A DNA stretch of 17,005 nucleotides from JAXGTD01 sp040775095. Lineage in GTDB: Bacteria; Pseudomonadota; Gammaproteobacteria; Chromatiales; Chromatiaceae. The position numbers and the translations under genes are program-made. The stretch is taken from positions 1 to 17,005 of the forward strand of contig JAXGTD010000092.1 in assembly GCA_040775095.1 (NCBI GenBank), read 5' to 3'. Under the pieces are notes generated by a model, which saw nothing but the letters and a program-made list of their open reading frames with translations, did not search any database and had not been told where the DNA came from. Positions 7,863 to 14,918 of the stretch are shown piece by piece (position 1 is the stretch's first letter; every line of letters begins with the position of its first letter).

Positions 7863-7971
7863 TCCCACGCCAGCTGGCGATCGGATCCGCGTCCGCGGCG
7901 AGTTTATCGAGCTGCTCGCCTATTCGGCATATCTTCCCACGCCAGCTGGCGATCGGATCCGCGTCCGCGGC
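7863..7971. repeat. Two exact 37-bp direct repeats, 35-bp spacer
   Basis: Bases 7863-7899 and 7935-7971 are identical, separated by an unrelated 35-bp stretch (7900-7934). The unit contains the perfect palindrome CGCCAGCTGGCG followed by CGGATCCG and CCGCGG, so it is rich in dyad symmetry. It begins 58 bp upstream of the CopZ-like start. The geometry (37/35) resembles a minimal CRISPR repeat-spacer-repeat, but only two copies exist and no cas gene is present. The 72-bp period is also exactly 24 codons. On the plus strand an open frame from an ATG at 7843, with GAGG six bases upstream, would read the repeat as PTPAGDRIRVRG twice. A tandem operator for the divergent gene is another option. Confidence 0.85.
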
Positions 7972-8127
7972 AGTACTCTCGAAGGGTTGATCCCCCGACA
8001 GGCTCTGGCAGACCCGGGCCCGGCACGTTTGGTCACCCCAACGGAGAGGAAAGGAAACGAATCCCAAACCGCGTTCCCGATTCCCCACGCCAACCCAAGG
8101 CCACGAAGGCATGCGACCAACACCTCG

Positions 8128-8367
8128 TTAGCAAGCCTCGAAGAAGGCGCTCGAGCGCACGCGCTGCTTATCGACAACCGCGCCAGCGGCCGGTTCGCTG
8201 CACAGGTTCGGTGCACAGTAACTGAAGAAGCGACAATTGCGACACACTCGCATCGGCGTCCGACAGCCAGGACAGATCGACTCAGGGGTGTAACCGACAT
8301 GCAAAACCGGGTGGCCACACCGCCAACAGACGCCAATCGGGCTATCCAGGGCACGCTGTGTAGACAT
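8128..8367 (-). CDS. Small zinc-ribbon protein with paired CxxC knuckles
   Basis: The 79-residue protein has eight cysteines in zinc-ribbon arrangement: C14-x2-C17 with C32-x2-C35, then C42-x2-C45 with C51 and C56, plus a final C79. The second half (VCRNCRFFSY, then CSEP and a VVDKQ segment) looks like a widespread family of short uncharacterised double zinc-ribbon proteins, judged from memory of the pattern. The ATG at 8367 has GAGG six bases upstream, supporting real translation. It probably folds around two zinc ions; role and partner are unknown. It is isolated between the repeat pair and the transposase remnant. The last residues after the DKQ segment look less conserved, so the C-terminus may be drifting. 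Confidence 0.75.
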   Translation of the reverse strand: MSTQRALDSPIGVCWRCGHPVLHVGYTPESICPGCRTPMRVCRNCRFFSYCAPNLCSEPAAGAVVDKQRVRSSAFFEAC

Positions 8368-8454
8368 CGGACACCTCGTCCTGTTGCGCCAGTTGAGAAG
8401 GAAATGCGCCCTGATCCTCGGACAGTAGGAGAAGGGAAACGCTTTAGGCGGATT

Positions 8455-8896
8455 TCAGGCCACCCGATCGAGGGTAGCCTGGTCGAGGCGCAGTGCATCC
8501 GCGGCGCGTCAGCCCAGGGCGCTGTCACAGCGCTCGGCGTTGTAGAGGTTGAAATATCGTGACAGCCGTCTCGCAGCTGCCTCGGCCTCTCGTAGACACG
8601 CCAACAGGCGTCCTCGCAATTGATGCGGCACCCGCTCGCTCTGATACACCCCTTGCTCCTGGCAACAGGCCCTGCTCGCCGCCTCGTCCAACGCGGCTGT
8701 TGCAATCACGGCATCAAGACGCGCCACCGCGCTCCAGGCCCCGAGCCCTTTGTGGCTGCACGAGCACCTCGGAGCGCAAACGCTCCGAAGCTGCCACCCC
8801 CACCCCGATTCCCCGCGAGAGCGTCTCCACGGGCGAGCTCTCCGAGGGCAAAAATCGCGCCACCGCTCGGTCTTGGAATGCTCGTTTGTATCGGCC
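8455..8896 (-). pseudogene. IS3-type transposase remnant (OrfA joined to OrfB tail)
   Basis: Read on the minus strand from 8896, the first frame gives RYKRAFQDRAVARFLP, then a helix-turn-helix-like stretch (VETLSRGIGV, SERLRSEVL) typical of IS3 OrfA. It then breaks. In the next frame, from about 8750, the OrfA continuation appears (ARLDAVIATAALDEAA, then CCQEQGVYQSE). This runs directly into RYFNLYNAERCDSALG, the end of the OrfB DDE integrase domain, followed by a stop at 8509. A further in-frame reading reaches a stop at 8455. The catalytic core of OrfB is therefore missing. No intact start codon precedes the first piece. This is a decayed element with one frameshift and a large internal deletion; terminal inverted repeats are not clear. 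Confidence 0.75.
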
Positions 8897-9468
8897 TAAT
8901 GGATGAGCTCCCCTGCCCCTAGACTACAGAGCCATCAAGGTGACTACTATCCTGCCACGGGGGGCCGTCAAGATGGCCGAGGAGGCGACCAAGACCTGGC
9001 GGCGCATCCATGCCCCGAGAGTGGGGCGAAACTTCTTGCAGTAGCACGCCACGAGGATGGGGCCATGGTGGCCGACGACCCACGGATACCGAGCGGCGCA
9101 ACAGGAGGGAGCCTGCTCTCACTCTCTCCCGATGGCCATACCGCAGAGCGGACAATAGCCCCACACCGACGGGGACAAGCCATCGCCAGCATTGTCCGTG
9201 GCTTGTCCGCGGCCGGAAGGATACCGCGCAGTTACCGGCTGCGGCAATTCACCAACGACAGCGTGGCCCATGACCGGGGTCGTCCGGTGTGGCTCGGCCG
9301 GGAAGGCTCCACCGGCTTGCTTCTCGACTTGCCGTCCTTAGGTAGAAACAGGCCAGGCGCGTGCCGTCGAGAGCTCCACGGACGGAAATTCCAGACGCGA
9401 TCGCAAGATGCCGCTGCCCTCCGGCACGACGACGGGCTTAAGTACAGCGAATACTCAGAACCATCCTC
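8897..9468. other. Gene-poor stretch with possible transposase-tail remnant
   Basis: No convincing intact gene lies here. A long plus-strand frame from 8903 runs into the carbonic anhydrase, but its N-terminal part is low-complexity and precedes that gene's strong ribosome-binding site, so I treat it as non-coding. Near 8973-9080 two frames together read like a mutator-type (IS256-like) transposase C-terminus: KMAEEATKTWRRIHAP in one frame (stop at 9042), then GAKLLAVARHEDG in the next. This recognition is weak. The stretch also holds the hairpin at 9173-9208 and presumably the carbonic anhydrase promoter. Confidence 0.35.
9173..9208. repeat. Perfect 10-bp inverted repeat (hairpin)
   Basis: GGACAAGCCA at 9173-9182 is matched exactly by TGGCTTGTCC at 9199-9208, with a 16-base loop. 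It lies about 275 bp upstream of the carbonic anhydrase start and has no T tract. It may be a regulatory dyad, an inverted end of an old mobile element, or a stem in a leader RNA; sequence alone does not decide. Confidence 0.6.
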
Positions 9469-9474
9469 AGGAGG
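9469..9474 (+). promoter_or_regulatory. Strong ribosome-binding site of the carbonic anhydrase gene
   Basis: A full AGGAGG lies seven bases before the ATG at 9482. It fixes the start against a frame open for 193 codons further upstream and suggests efficient translation. Confidence 0.85.
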
Positions 9475-9481
9475 AACAACC

Positions 9482-10060
9482 ATGAGCAAGATTCTCAACG
9501 AGGTCCTCGCCGCCAATACCACCTACGCGGACGATTTCGACAAGGGTGACCTACCCATGCCCCCGGGGCGGCACTTTGCGATTCTCACCTGCATGGATGC
9601 CCGTTTGGACCCGGCCAAGTACGCCGGACTCGCGGAAGGTGACGCCCACGTGATCCGCAACGCGGGAGGGCGCGCCAGTGATGACGCGATCCGCTCCCTG
9701 GTTATCTCCTACAAGCTGCTGGGTACCCGCGAATGGTTTGTCATCCATCACACGGACTGCGGCATGGAGACGTTCACCGACGAGGTGATGCGCGGACTAC
9801 TCGCCAGCAGCCTGAAGACGTCGAGTGTCGACGCGTCCGGCTGGCATGATTCAGGGGAAGGCCCCGGCTCGACCGAGGGCAAGTACATCGACTGGCTGAC
9901 CATCGAGGACAACGCCCGAAGCGTGGTGGAGGACGTGACCCGTATCCGTGGGCATGCATTGGTTCCCGCGTCGATTCCGATCTACGGCTACATCTACGAC
10001 GTGAAGAGCGGGAAACTGGTCGAGGTTCCGGAGGCCACGGCCGCGGGCCGCACCGGCTGA
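9482..10060 (+). CDS. Beta-class carbonic anhydrase
   Basis: This 192-residue protein has the beta-class zinc site: C37 with the D39/R41 dyad in LTCMDARLD, and H90 and C93 in IHHTDCGM. VIRNAGGRASDDAIRSL (57-73) is the conserved dimer-interface and active-site segment. The size fits the short beta-class subgroup rather than the ~220-residue Can/CynT type. The enzyme interconverts CO2 and bicarbonate in the cytoplasm; no signal peptide is present. The start is set by AGGAGG seven bases upstream. No carboxysome, cyanase or bicarbonate-transporter gene is beside it. The nearest neighbour is a convergent multi-pass membrane protein of unknown function. Confidence 0.92.
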   Translation: MSKILNEVLAANTTYADDFDKGDLPMPPGRHFAILTCMDARLDPAKYAGLAEGDAHVIRNAGGRASDDAIRSLVISYKLLGTREWFVIHHTDCGMETFTDEVMRGLLASSLKTSSVDASGWHDSGEGPGSTEGKYIDWLTIEDNARSVVEDVTRIRGHALVPASIPIYGYIYDVKSGKLVEVPEATAAGRTG

Positions 10061-10066
10061 GAAAGC

Positions 10067-10091
10067 GCGCCCTCGCCGGGGCGGGGGGCGC
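10067..10091 (+). terminator. GC-rich hairpin after the carbonic anhydrase gene
   Basis: GCGCCC at 10067-10072 can pair with GGGCGC at 10086-10091, starting six bases after the stop codon. There is no U tract, so intrinsic termination is only a possibility; in this GC-rich context such stems also occur by chance. Confidence 0.3.
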
Positions 10092-10241
10092 TCGGCGGGC
10101 ACAGTGCCCGGCTCGCATCCCCGGCTTGGTAGGGCGAGCGCGCGACCGCCCAGCTGCCCCGCCGAGATCCCCTAGGTCTTCGCTCAATCGTCGCCACCCG
10201 GGTGAGAGAGCTTCCCGATCCCACAGGTTCTGCACGGGGGC

Positions 10242-10273
10242 GGGCTGGCGGGCTGGCGGGCTGGCGGGCTGGC
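10242..10273. repeat. Four exact tandem copies of an 8-bp unit
   Basis: GGGCTGGC is repeated four times without error, ending 9 bp from the stop of the minus-strand membrane protein gene. Short perfect tandem arrays of this kind are prone to slippage, so copy number may differ between strains. It lies between two convergent genes, so any effect would be on 3' ends or transcript stability rather than on reading frames. Confidence 0.9.
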
Positions 10274-10282
10274 GGATCGTAC

Positions 10283-11065
10283 TCAAAGGTCGTACCAGGG
10301 GCACTTCAATAGCGCACGTGCGACACCGATGGGAAGGCAGGTCAATGCACATCCGATCACGGGGCCGCGCCAGGTCTTTTCCACCTGCTGCACCATCTCC
10401 AGTAGCGACGCGTCGGAAAACATCTCTGGTGCGAATGAGGCCGCCATCACCAAAAAGAGAACACCTGTCACACTACCAACACCCAATCCGACCAAAGCCC
10501 CGTCGAGTATCGGCGGCAGCAGATTCCGGCACCGCCGAACGAACCAAGGGGCGAACGCGATGTAGATCAGCGTTGTCGATGGCGCCACGAGCATCGCAGT
10601 CCAGGCCCCCGTCGGCTGCCCGATCGCCGCCCCCAAAACGAGCACCAATGCCCCGCCGAGTACTCCCGCGGCCCCGCCCGCCAGTACCTTGGCATCGGCA
10701 CAGAAGATACGCGAGCGCTTGTCCTTCCAGCCATAAGTGGCGCCGATCAAGACCCCGATCGCTGCACCGATCAGAACCAGCGGCTCCAGACCGAAGGTCG
10801 CGCCACCCTGCAAGGTGTATATGATCGCGGCGACAAAGGTGAAATTTGCAACCAACACCGTCAGCCGCATGCTGCCGTAGAACAACGAGGTGAGTGCGGC
10901 CGAGGCGGCAATGGTCGCCAGGACTCCCAGCGGGCCGGGGAGGTAGGTTTTCTGGAGCCCGGCAAGCACGGCGAAGATGAAACCGAAGATCATGCCGATC
11001 AAGGCCCAGGTCAATCCCCGGATCGCGATCTCTTCGATTGAGGTTGCCTCAGGTGGGGATCGCAT
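10283..11065 (-). CDS. Multi-pass membrane protein of unknown function
   Basis: The 260-residue protein is mostly hydrophobic, with about eight candidate membrane segments near residues 18-37, 44-64, 68-85, 93-113, 127-149, 152-174, 191-212 and 235-253. Glycine-rich helices such as AGGAAGVLGGALVLVLGAA suggest tight packing or pseudo-repeats. A basic, charged loop with one cysteine (GWKDKRSRIFCADAK, about 112-126) separates the two halves. I do not recognise the family. The ATG at 11065 has GGAG only about two bases before it, so the true start may be slightly different. It converges with the carbonic anhydrase gene and has more than 700 bp of non-coding sequence upstream. A role in bicarbonate or CO2 handling would be speculation from adjacency alone. 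Confidence 0.7.
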   Translation of the reverse strand: MRSPPEATSIEEIAIRGLTWALIGMIFGFIFAVLAGLQKTYLPGPLGVLATIAASAALTSLFYGSMRLTVLVANFTFVAAIIYTLQGGATFGLEPLVLIGAAIGVLIGATYGWKDKRSRIFCADAKVLAGGAAGVLGGALVLVLGAAIGQPTGAWTAMLVAPSTTLIYIAFAPWFVRRCRNLLPPILDGALVGLGVGSVTGVLFLVMAASFAPEMFSDASLLEMVQQVEKTWRGPVIGCALTCLPIGVARALLKCPWYDL

Positions 11066-11780
11066 GCTCCGGCCCTTTACTACATCGCTTCGAAAATTTT
11101 GGCTCTTTCAAGGATAGCCTAACCACTGGCCCTCCTCACCGCCTCTCGCCCCGACGCCAAGCGCTCGCCCGCGGCCGTGCAAAGCGCGCCGGCAACGCGC
11201 ACGTTGTCGCCGTCTCCGCCTCGGCGAAGCTCGGGTTACCCGCCGAGCCAAACGAGGATCTCGGTCAGTTGATGTGCCCGCCCAGCGTCGGCGTCCAGCG
11301 CCTGGCCCTCGAGGCATTCGGCAACTGGCCTTGGACCCGAAGCCACGCGGCTGGGGCTCACTCGCCACCAGTTGGACGCGGCGGGCGCTGTCACTTTCCC
11401 TCGTATGGTGTATATGGCAAAGCGCACCGAGGAGAAGCAGCGGCCCTACGCCAACGAGCTCGAACCTGACCGGGCACCGCGTGGCGCGTACTCTAAAGCA
11501 AGATTCCGGCCAGCTACACCCATGGATTCAATCGGCTCGCCATTCCAAGGATGTGCCTCTTGGAAGGCCCCATTTCCGAGGCCTCGCAGCCCCATCGAGA
11601 ATGCAGCGCGATTGCCTTGCCTGGGCCGCAGACGCACCAACCAGCGTCTCGCGAGTGGTCGTAGCGGGCCCCTCGGATGTTCTGCGGAGTCGTCAGCTGC
11701 CGTTTCCCCAGTCGTGCGGGCCTCCGAGACTTCGGGCCGCATCCAGCGACGTCGTCCTTCTTGTCCACGCGTGCTCGCCT
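11066..11780. other. About 700 bp with no supportable gene
   Basis: Several frames are open on both strands, as expected in GC-rich DNA, but none has a recognisable motif, a good ribosome-binding site or plausible protein composition. The most protein-like start is ATG-rich sequence near 11405-11416 (MVYMAKRTEEKQRPYANEL), which soon loses character. The stretch may hold eroded genes, the promoter of the membrane-protein gene at its left end and the 3' end of the RND transcript at its right end. No terminator with a T tract is visible. Confidence 0.5.
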
Positions 11781-14700
11781 TCACTCACGGCTGAAGTCCC
11801 CTGTCGATGCCGCCTCCTCCCGCTCAAGCCGGCGCCGGGTGTCCCCCGGCGAGCCGGTGCGCCGGGCCAAGAGGTCGTAGGCCACTGGAACGATGAACAG
11901 GGTGAAGACCGTCGCGGCCAGCACGCCGGACAGGATCACGGTGCCGATCACCAGCCGGGTCTCGCTGCCGGCACCGCTGGAGAGCAGCAGGGGGACCGAG
12001 CCGGCCGCGGTGGTGATGCCGGTCATCACGATCGGGCGCAGGCGCACATCCGCTGCCTCCAGCAGGGCCTCGTGGAATTCGTGGCCCTGGTCCCGGAGCT
12101 GGTTGGCGAACTCGACGATCAGGATGCCGTTCTTCGCCGAGAGGCCCACCAGCATGATCAGCCCAATTTCGCTGTAGATGTTCAGGCTCTGCCCCGTGAG
12201 CCATAGCCCCAGCAGCGCACCGGACATCGCCAGGGGCACCGTCAGCATGATCACAAACGGGTGTATCCAGCTCTCGAACTGGGCCGCCAGGACCAGATAG
12301 ACGACGGCCACGCCGAGGACGAAGACGAACAGGATCCCGGCTGAGCTGGAACGGAAGTCCTCCGACTGCCCCTTGTAGTCCACCTGGGCCTGCTCCGGCA
12401 GGTGCTCCGCCACCAGGCCCTCCAGATAGGTCAGGGCCTCGCCGAGGGACAGGCCGTCCTCCAGGCCGGCCTCGATCGTGATCGCGCGCACCCGGTTGTA
12501 GCGGTTCAGCGTCCTGGAGCTCGCCGCCTCGCTGACCCGCACCAGGTTCGCCAGCGGGATCAGCTCCGCGCTGCGCTCGGAGCGCACATAGAGGTTCTCC
12601 AGGCTCGCCGGGGTGCGCTGGGCATCGCGCTCCCCCTCGAGCATGACGTCGTACTCCTCGCCAGCATCGATGTAGGTCGTGACCTTGCGCGAGCCGAGCA
12701 TCGTTTCCAGGGTGCGGCCAATGACGCCAATCGTGACCCCGAGGTCCGCGGCGCGGTCGTAGTCGATCTCCACCCGCAGCTGCGGGTTGGTCTCGTTGTA
12801 GTCCCAGTCGATGTCGGTGAGACCGGGATTGGAAGCGTCGATCCGCTCCAGCAGGATATCCCGCCACTCGGCGAGCTCCTCGTAGGTGCCACCGCCGATG
12901 ACGAACTGGATCGGCTTCTGGATCCTCGCGCCGAAACCCTGGCGCATTACCGGAAAGGCCCGCACCCCGGACAGGTCAGCGAGCTTCTGCTTGATCTCCC
13001 CCATGATCTCGAAGGCCGAGCGGCGCTGGTCGAATGCGTTCAGCACAATGATGGCGATGCCGCTGTTGAAGTTGCGCCCCCCACCGAAGCTTCGCGGCGC
13101 TCGCACCAGAACCCGAATCGCCTCGCCGGCGCCTTGATCGGATGACTGGGCATAGGGCAGCAGCCTGCGCTCGATCTCCTCCATGTACTCCCTCATGTAG
13201 GCATAGGAGGCCCCCTCCGGTCCATTGACCAGGACGAAGAACGCGCCCCGGTCCTCCTTCGGGGCGTACTCCTGCGGGATCCGATCGAACAGCCACACCG
13301 CCCCGGCCAGGGTTGCGACGAACAGGATCAGGGGAACGACCTTGAAGCGGACAAAGGACCGCAGCACCACCCGATAGCCCCGTCGAATCCATTGAAAGAC
13401 CCGATCCACGACACCGCTCAGACCCGCCCGGCGGTGGCGCTCGGGAAGGACCTTCGACGCCAGCATCGGGGACAGGGAGAGGGCAACGAAGGTGGAGAAC
13501 GACACCGCCGCCGCCATCGTCAGCGCGAACTCCGAGAACAGCCGCCCGACATCCCCCTGCAGAAAGGCGATCGGCACGAACACTGCCACGAGCACGACCG
13601 TGGTGGCCACCACGGCGAATCCTACCTGGCGGGTACCACGGTAGGTGGCCACCAGCCGGGTCTCGCCGTACTGCTCCATGCGCCGGTGGATGTTCTCCAG
13701 GACCACGATGGCGTCGTCGACCACCAGGCCGATCACCAGCACCAGCGCCAGCAGGGTCAGCATGTTGATCGAAAAACCGAGGATCAGCAGGACCAGAAAG
13801 GTCGCGATCAGCGACACCGGCACCGCCACCGCCGGCACCAAGGTCGCCCGCACGCTACCCAGAAACAGGAAAATCACCAGGATCACCAGCCCGATCGCCA
13901 CGCCCAGGGTCTTGTAGACCTCGTCGATCGCGGCCTTGATGAACAGCGAGGTGTCATAGCTCTGGTTGATCCGCATCCCCTCGGGCAGGGTCGGATTGAG
14001 CCGCTCCATCTCGGCCTTGGCAGCATCGGCGACGGCGATGGTGTTGGCCGTCGACTGCTTGATGATGCCGAGGCCAACCATCGGGACATTGTTGCCGCGG
14101 AAGAAGGTCCGATCCTCCTCGGTGCCCCGCTCTACCCGGGCGACGTCGCCAAGCCGCACCAGATGGCCGTCGTCGCCGCGGGCGATGACCAGCCGCGCGA
14201 ACTCGTCCGGGGGGTTGACCGCCCGCTCGGTGCGCACGCTGAACGGGCGGGTGCGCGACTCGACGCTGCCGGCCGGCAGCTCCACGTTCTCGGCCCGCAG
14301 CGCGGCCTCCAGATCGGCGACCGTCAGTCCACGGGCGGCGAGCTCGTTGCGATCGATCCAGATTCGCAGGGCGTAGGTCTGGTTGCCACCGACCCGCACC
14401 CGGGCGACGCCGTCGAGCACCGAGAAGCGATCGACCAGGTAGCGCCGTGCGTAATCGGTGAGCTCGGGGACCGTCATGCGCTCGCTGGCGAGGTTGAGCC
14501 ACATGATCACGTCCTCGTTGCTGTCCACCTTCTGGATGTCCGGCGGCTCCGCCTCCACCGGCAGCTGGTCGAGGATGCCGGAAACCCGGTCGCGGATATC
14601 GTTGGCGGCGCCGTCCACGTCGCGGCCAATCGAGAACTCGATCGTGATCCCCGAGCGCCCGTCCTCACTCTCCGAGTTGATCGTGCGGATGCCCTCAACG

Positions 14701-14918
14701 CCGGAGATCCGATCCTCGATCAGCTGGGTGATCCGCGTCTCCACGACATTCGCCGCCGCACCCGGATAGACGGTCTCGATCGACACCACCGGCGGGTCGA
14801 TGTCGGGGTACTCGCGCAGCGGCAGCCGGTCGAAGGCCACCAGGCCGAAGGCGATCAGCAGCAGCGACAGGACCGATGCGAGCACCGGCCGGGTAACGGA
14901 GAGATCAGAGAGAGTCAC
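11781..14918 (-). CDS. RND efflux permease, AcrB/MexB-like (HAE1 type)
   Basis: The 1045 residues match the usual AcrB/MexB length. The N-terminal SVTRPVLASVL leads into TM1, and two large periplasmic loops each follow the first helix of a repeat half. The proton-relay aspartates are D401/D402 in GLVVDDAIVVLENI and the partner lysine is K929 in LSAKNGILIVEFA. These mark a proton/drug antiporter rather than a CzcA-type metal pump. It sits as a trimer in the inner membrane and exports amphiphilic compounds through an adaptor and an outer-membrane channel. The start is GTG at 14918, overlapping the adaptor's stop by 4 bp, so the two are translationally coupled. No outer-membrane factor gene follows; a TolC-like protein encoded elsewhere must complete the pump. 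Confidence 0.93.
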   Translation of the reverse strand: MTLSDLSVTRPVLASVLSLLLIAFGLVAFDRLPLREYPDIDPPVVSIETVYPGAAANVVETRITQLIEDRISGVEGIRTINSESEDGRSGITIEFSIGRDVDGAANDIRDRVSGILDQLPVEAEPPDIQKVDSNEDVIMWLNLASERMTVPELTDYARRYLVDRFSVLDGVARVRVGGNQTYALRIWIDRNELAARGLTVADLEAALRAENVELPAGSVESRTRPFSVRTERAVNPPDEFARLVIARGDDGHLVRLGDVARVERGTEEDRTFFRGNNVPMVGLGIIKQSTANTIAVADAAKAEMERLNPTLPEGMRINQSYDTSLFIKAAIDEVYKTLGVAIGLVILVIFLFLGSVRATLVPAVAVPVSLIATFLVLLILGFSINMLTLLALVLVIGLVVDDAIVVLENIHRRMEQYGETRLVATYRGTRQVGFAVVATTVVLVAVFVPIAFLQGDVGRLFSEFALTMAAAVSFSTFVALSLSPMLASKVLPERHRRAGLSGVVDRVFQWIRRGYRVVLRSFVRFKVVPLILFVATLAGAVWLFDRIPQEYAPKEDRGAFFVLVNGPEGASYAYMREYMEEIERRLLPYAQSSDQGAGEAIRVLVRAPRSFGGGRNFNSGIAIIVLNAFDQRRSAFEIMGEIKQKLADLSGVRAFPVMRQGFGARIQKPIQFVIGGGTYEELAEWRDILLERIDASNPGLTDIDWDYNETNPQLRVEIDYDRAADLGVTIGVIGRTLETMLGSRKVTTYIDAGEEYDVMLEGERDAQRTPASLENLYVRSERSAELIPLANLVRVSEAASSRTLNRYNRVRAITIEAGLEDGLSLGEALTYLEGLVAEHLPEQAQVDYKGQSEDFRSSSAGILFVFVLGVAVVYLVLAAQFESWIHPFVIMLTVPLAMSGALLGLWLTGQSLNIYSEIGLIMLVGLSAKNGILIVEFANQLRDQGHEFHEALLEAADVRLRPIVMTGITTAAGSVPLLLSSGAGSETRLVIGTVILSGVLAATVFTLFIVPVAYDLLARRTGSPGDTRRRLEREEAASTGDFSRE

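Noticed and set aside
7863..7971. Calling the repeat pair a CRISPR array outright
   Set aside because: Only two repeats and one spacer, no cas genes or leader in the window, and the period is a codon multiple. It is reported as a repeat only.
7843..8562. A 239-codon plus-strand open frame over the repeat pair, the zinc-ribbon gene and part of the IS remnant
   Set aside because: It runs antisense through a better-supported gene (8128-8367) and transposase sequence, and its composition is Arg/Pro/Thr-rich. Only its first ~60 codons could conceivably be real, and that option is kept in the repeat finding.
8903..9481. An in-frame N-terminal extension of the carbonic anhydrase
   Set aside because: The AGGAGG site seven bases before 9482 and the normal family length set the start; the upstream part is low-complexity and partly resembles a transposase remnant.
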